Positions 63,794 to 64,000 of a DNA stretch of 64,000 nt are shown here, piece after piece. Made by a program: the position numbers and the translations under genes. The DNA is from Sphingopyxis alaskensis RB2256 (GTDB lineage: Bacteria; Pseudomonadota; Alphaproteobacteria; Sphingomonadales; Sphingomonadaceae). A model generated the notes under the pieces. It did not search any database. It saw only the letters and a list, made by a program, of their open reading frames with translations, and was not told where the DNA came from. The first letter of the stretch is position 1. The number at the start of each line of letters is the position of its first letter. Where the stretch lies: positions 1,984,001 to 2,048,000 of the forward strand of contig NC_008048.1 of NCBI RefSeq assembly GCF_000013985.1. The letters run 5' to 3'.

Positions 63794-64000
63794 TTGCAGG
63801 GTCGCGAACTGATCGACACGGTCGAGGTGCCGGGCGGCGAGGCGCTGCGCCTGCTCCGGCGCGGCGACGAATATATCATCGCGATCGGCGCGAGCGAGCT
63901 GATGAGCAGCCGCATGAGCGGTTCGGAAGAAGCGCTGGCGACGATGAGCTGCGAACGATTGCGCAACAGCAAAAACGCCCGCCTGCTGATCGGCGGCTAT
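63794..64000 (+). CDS. Spermidine-synthase-like protein, C-terminus outside window
   Basis: 69 residues of an open frame run from the TTG at 63794 to the right edge. SGSEEALATMSCERL followed by NARLLIGGY fits the N-terminal part of a spermidine synthase-like aminopropyltransferase (SAM/decarboxySAM-binding GxG begins there). The start is uncertain (TTG chosen; no ATG is in frame close by). Polyamine role near arginine catabolism would be coherent. Confidence 0.55.
   Translation, partial: MQGRELIDTVEVPGGEALRLLRRGDEYIIAIGASELMSSRMSGSEEALATMSCERLRNSKNARLLIGGY

Overview
The window is high-GC chromosomal DNA from an alphaproteobacterium, most likely a sphingomonad (Sphingomonadaceae, Sphingopyxis-like). 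This is inferred from the GC-rich coding style, frequent ATGA/GTGA start-stop overlaps, large TonB-dependent receptors, a fused exosortase A (XrtA) exopolysaccharide locus, and dispersed palindromic repeats. No transposase, integrase or phage gene is visible, so this reads as a core chromosome segment carrying some accessory functions.

Layout. 1-6.25 kb (minus strand) is the start of the division and cell wall cluster mraZ-rsmH-ftsL-ftsI-murE-murF, with a striking 10-bp-periodic GGGG repeat array upstream of mraZ. 6.5-9.06 kb (minus) holds a GldG-like membrane protein, a single-pass membrane protein and a cysteine synthase. 9.26-11.4 kb is a ZnuD-like TonB receptor with metal-binding His/Glu stretches. 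11.4-13.7 kb is fabD-fabG plus an exported protein. 13.8-16.3 kb is a divergent peptidoglycan recycling pair (ldcA and a MurC/Mpl-type ligase). 16.4-17.7 kb is rpsF-rpsR-rplI. 17.75-19.6 kb is an AmpR-like regulator divergent from a subclass B3 metallo-beta-lactamase that has Glu in place of the first zinc-binding His. 19.6-23.9 kb holds two SPOR-domain proteins around a ParA ATPase and a protein with a ribbon-helix-helix-like tail. 24.1-25.8 kb is a sulfotransferase-like gene and a PKHD-type dioxygenase, then folE. 26.8-32.5 kb is two convergent TonB receptors. 32.7-34.8 kb is infA, maf, an RNase E/G-like gene, yacG and tRNA-Phe(GAA). 34.9-36.9 kb is a cupin-like protein and a GNAT protein.

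37.3-56.0 kb is the exosortase A locus. One long minus-strand run encodes polysaccharide export, chain length control, tyrosine autokinase, outer membrane protein, ATPase, deacetylase, FemAB-like protein, glycosyltransferase, XrtA fused to an EpsI-like domain, and an asparagine-synthase-like amidotransferase. Beside it is a divergent set for an unidentified small molecule or modification: acyl-CoA ligase and PLP decarboxylase on the minus strand; GNAT, acyl carrier protein and two hydrolases on the plus strand. No PEP-CTERM substrate protein is visible in the window.

56.1-64 kb holds malate synthase G, a small WYL-like protein whose stop codon abuts a 269-bp MITE-like inverted-repeat element, a membrane diguanylate cyclase, and an arginine succinyltransferase (AST) segment (M20 hydrolase, astA, astB), ending inside a spermidine-synthase-like gene.
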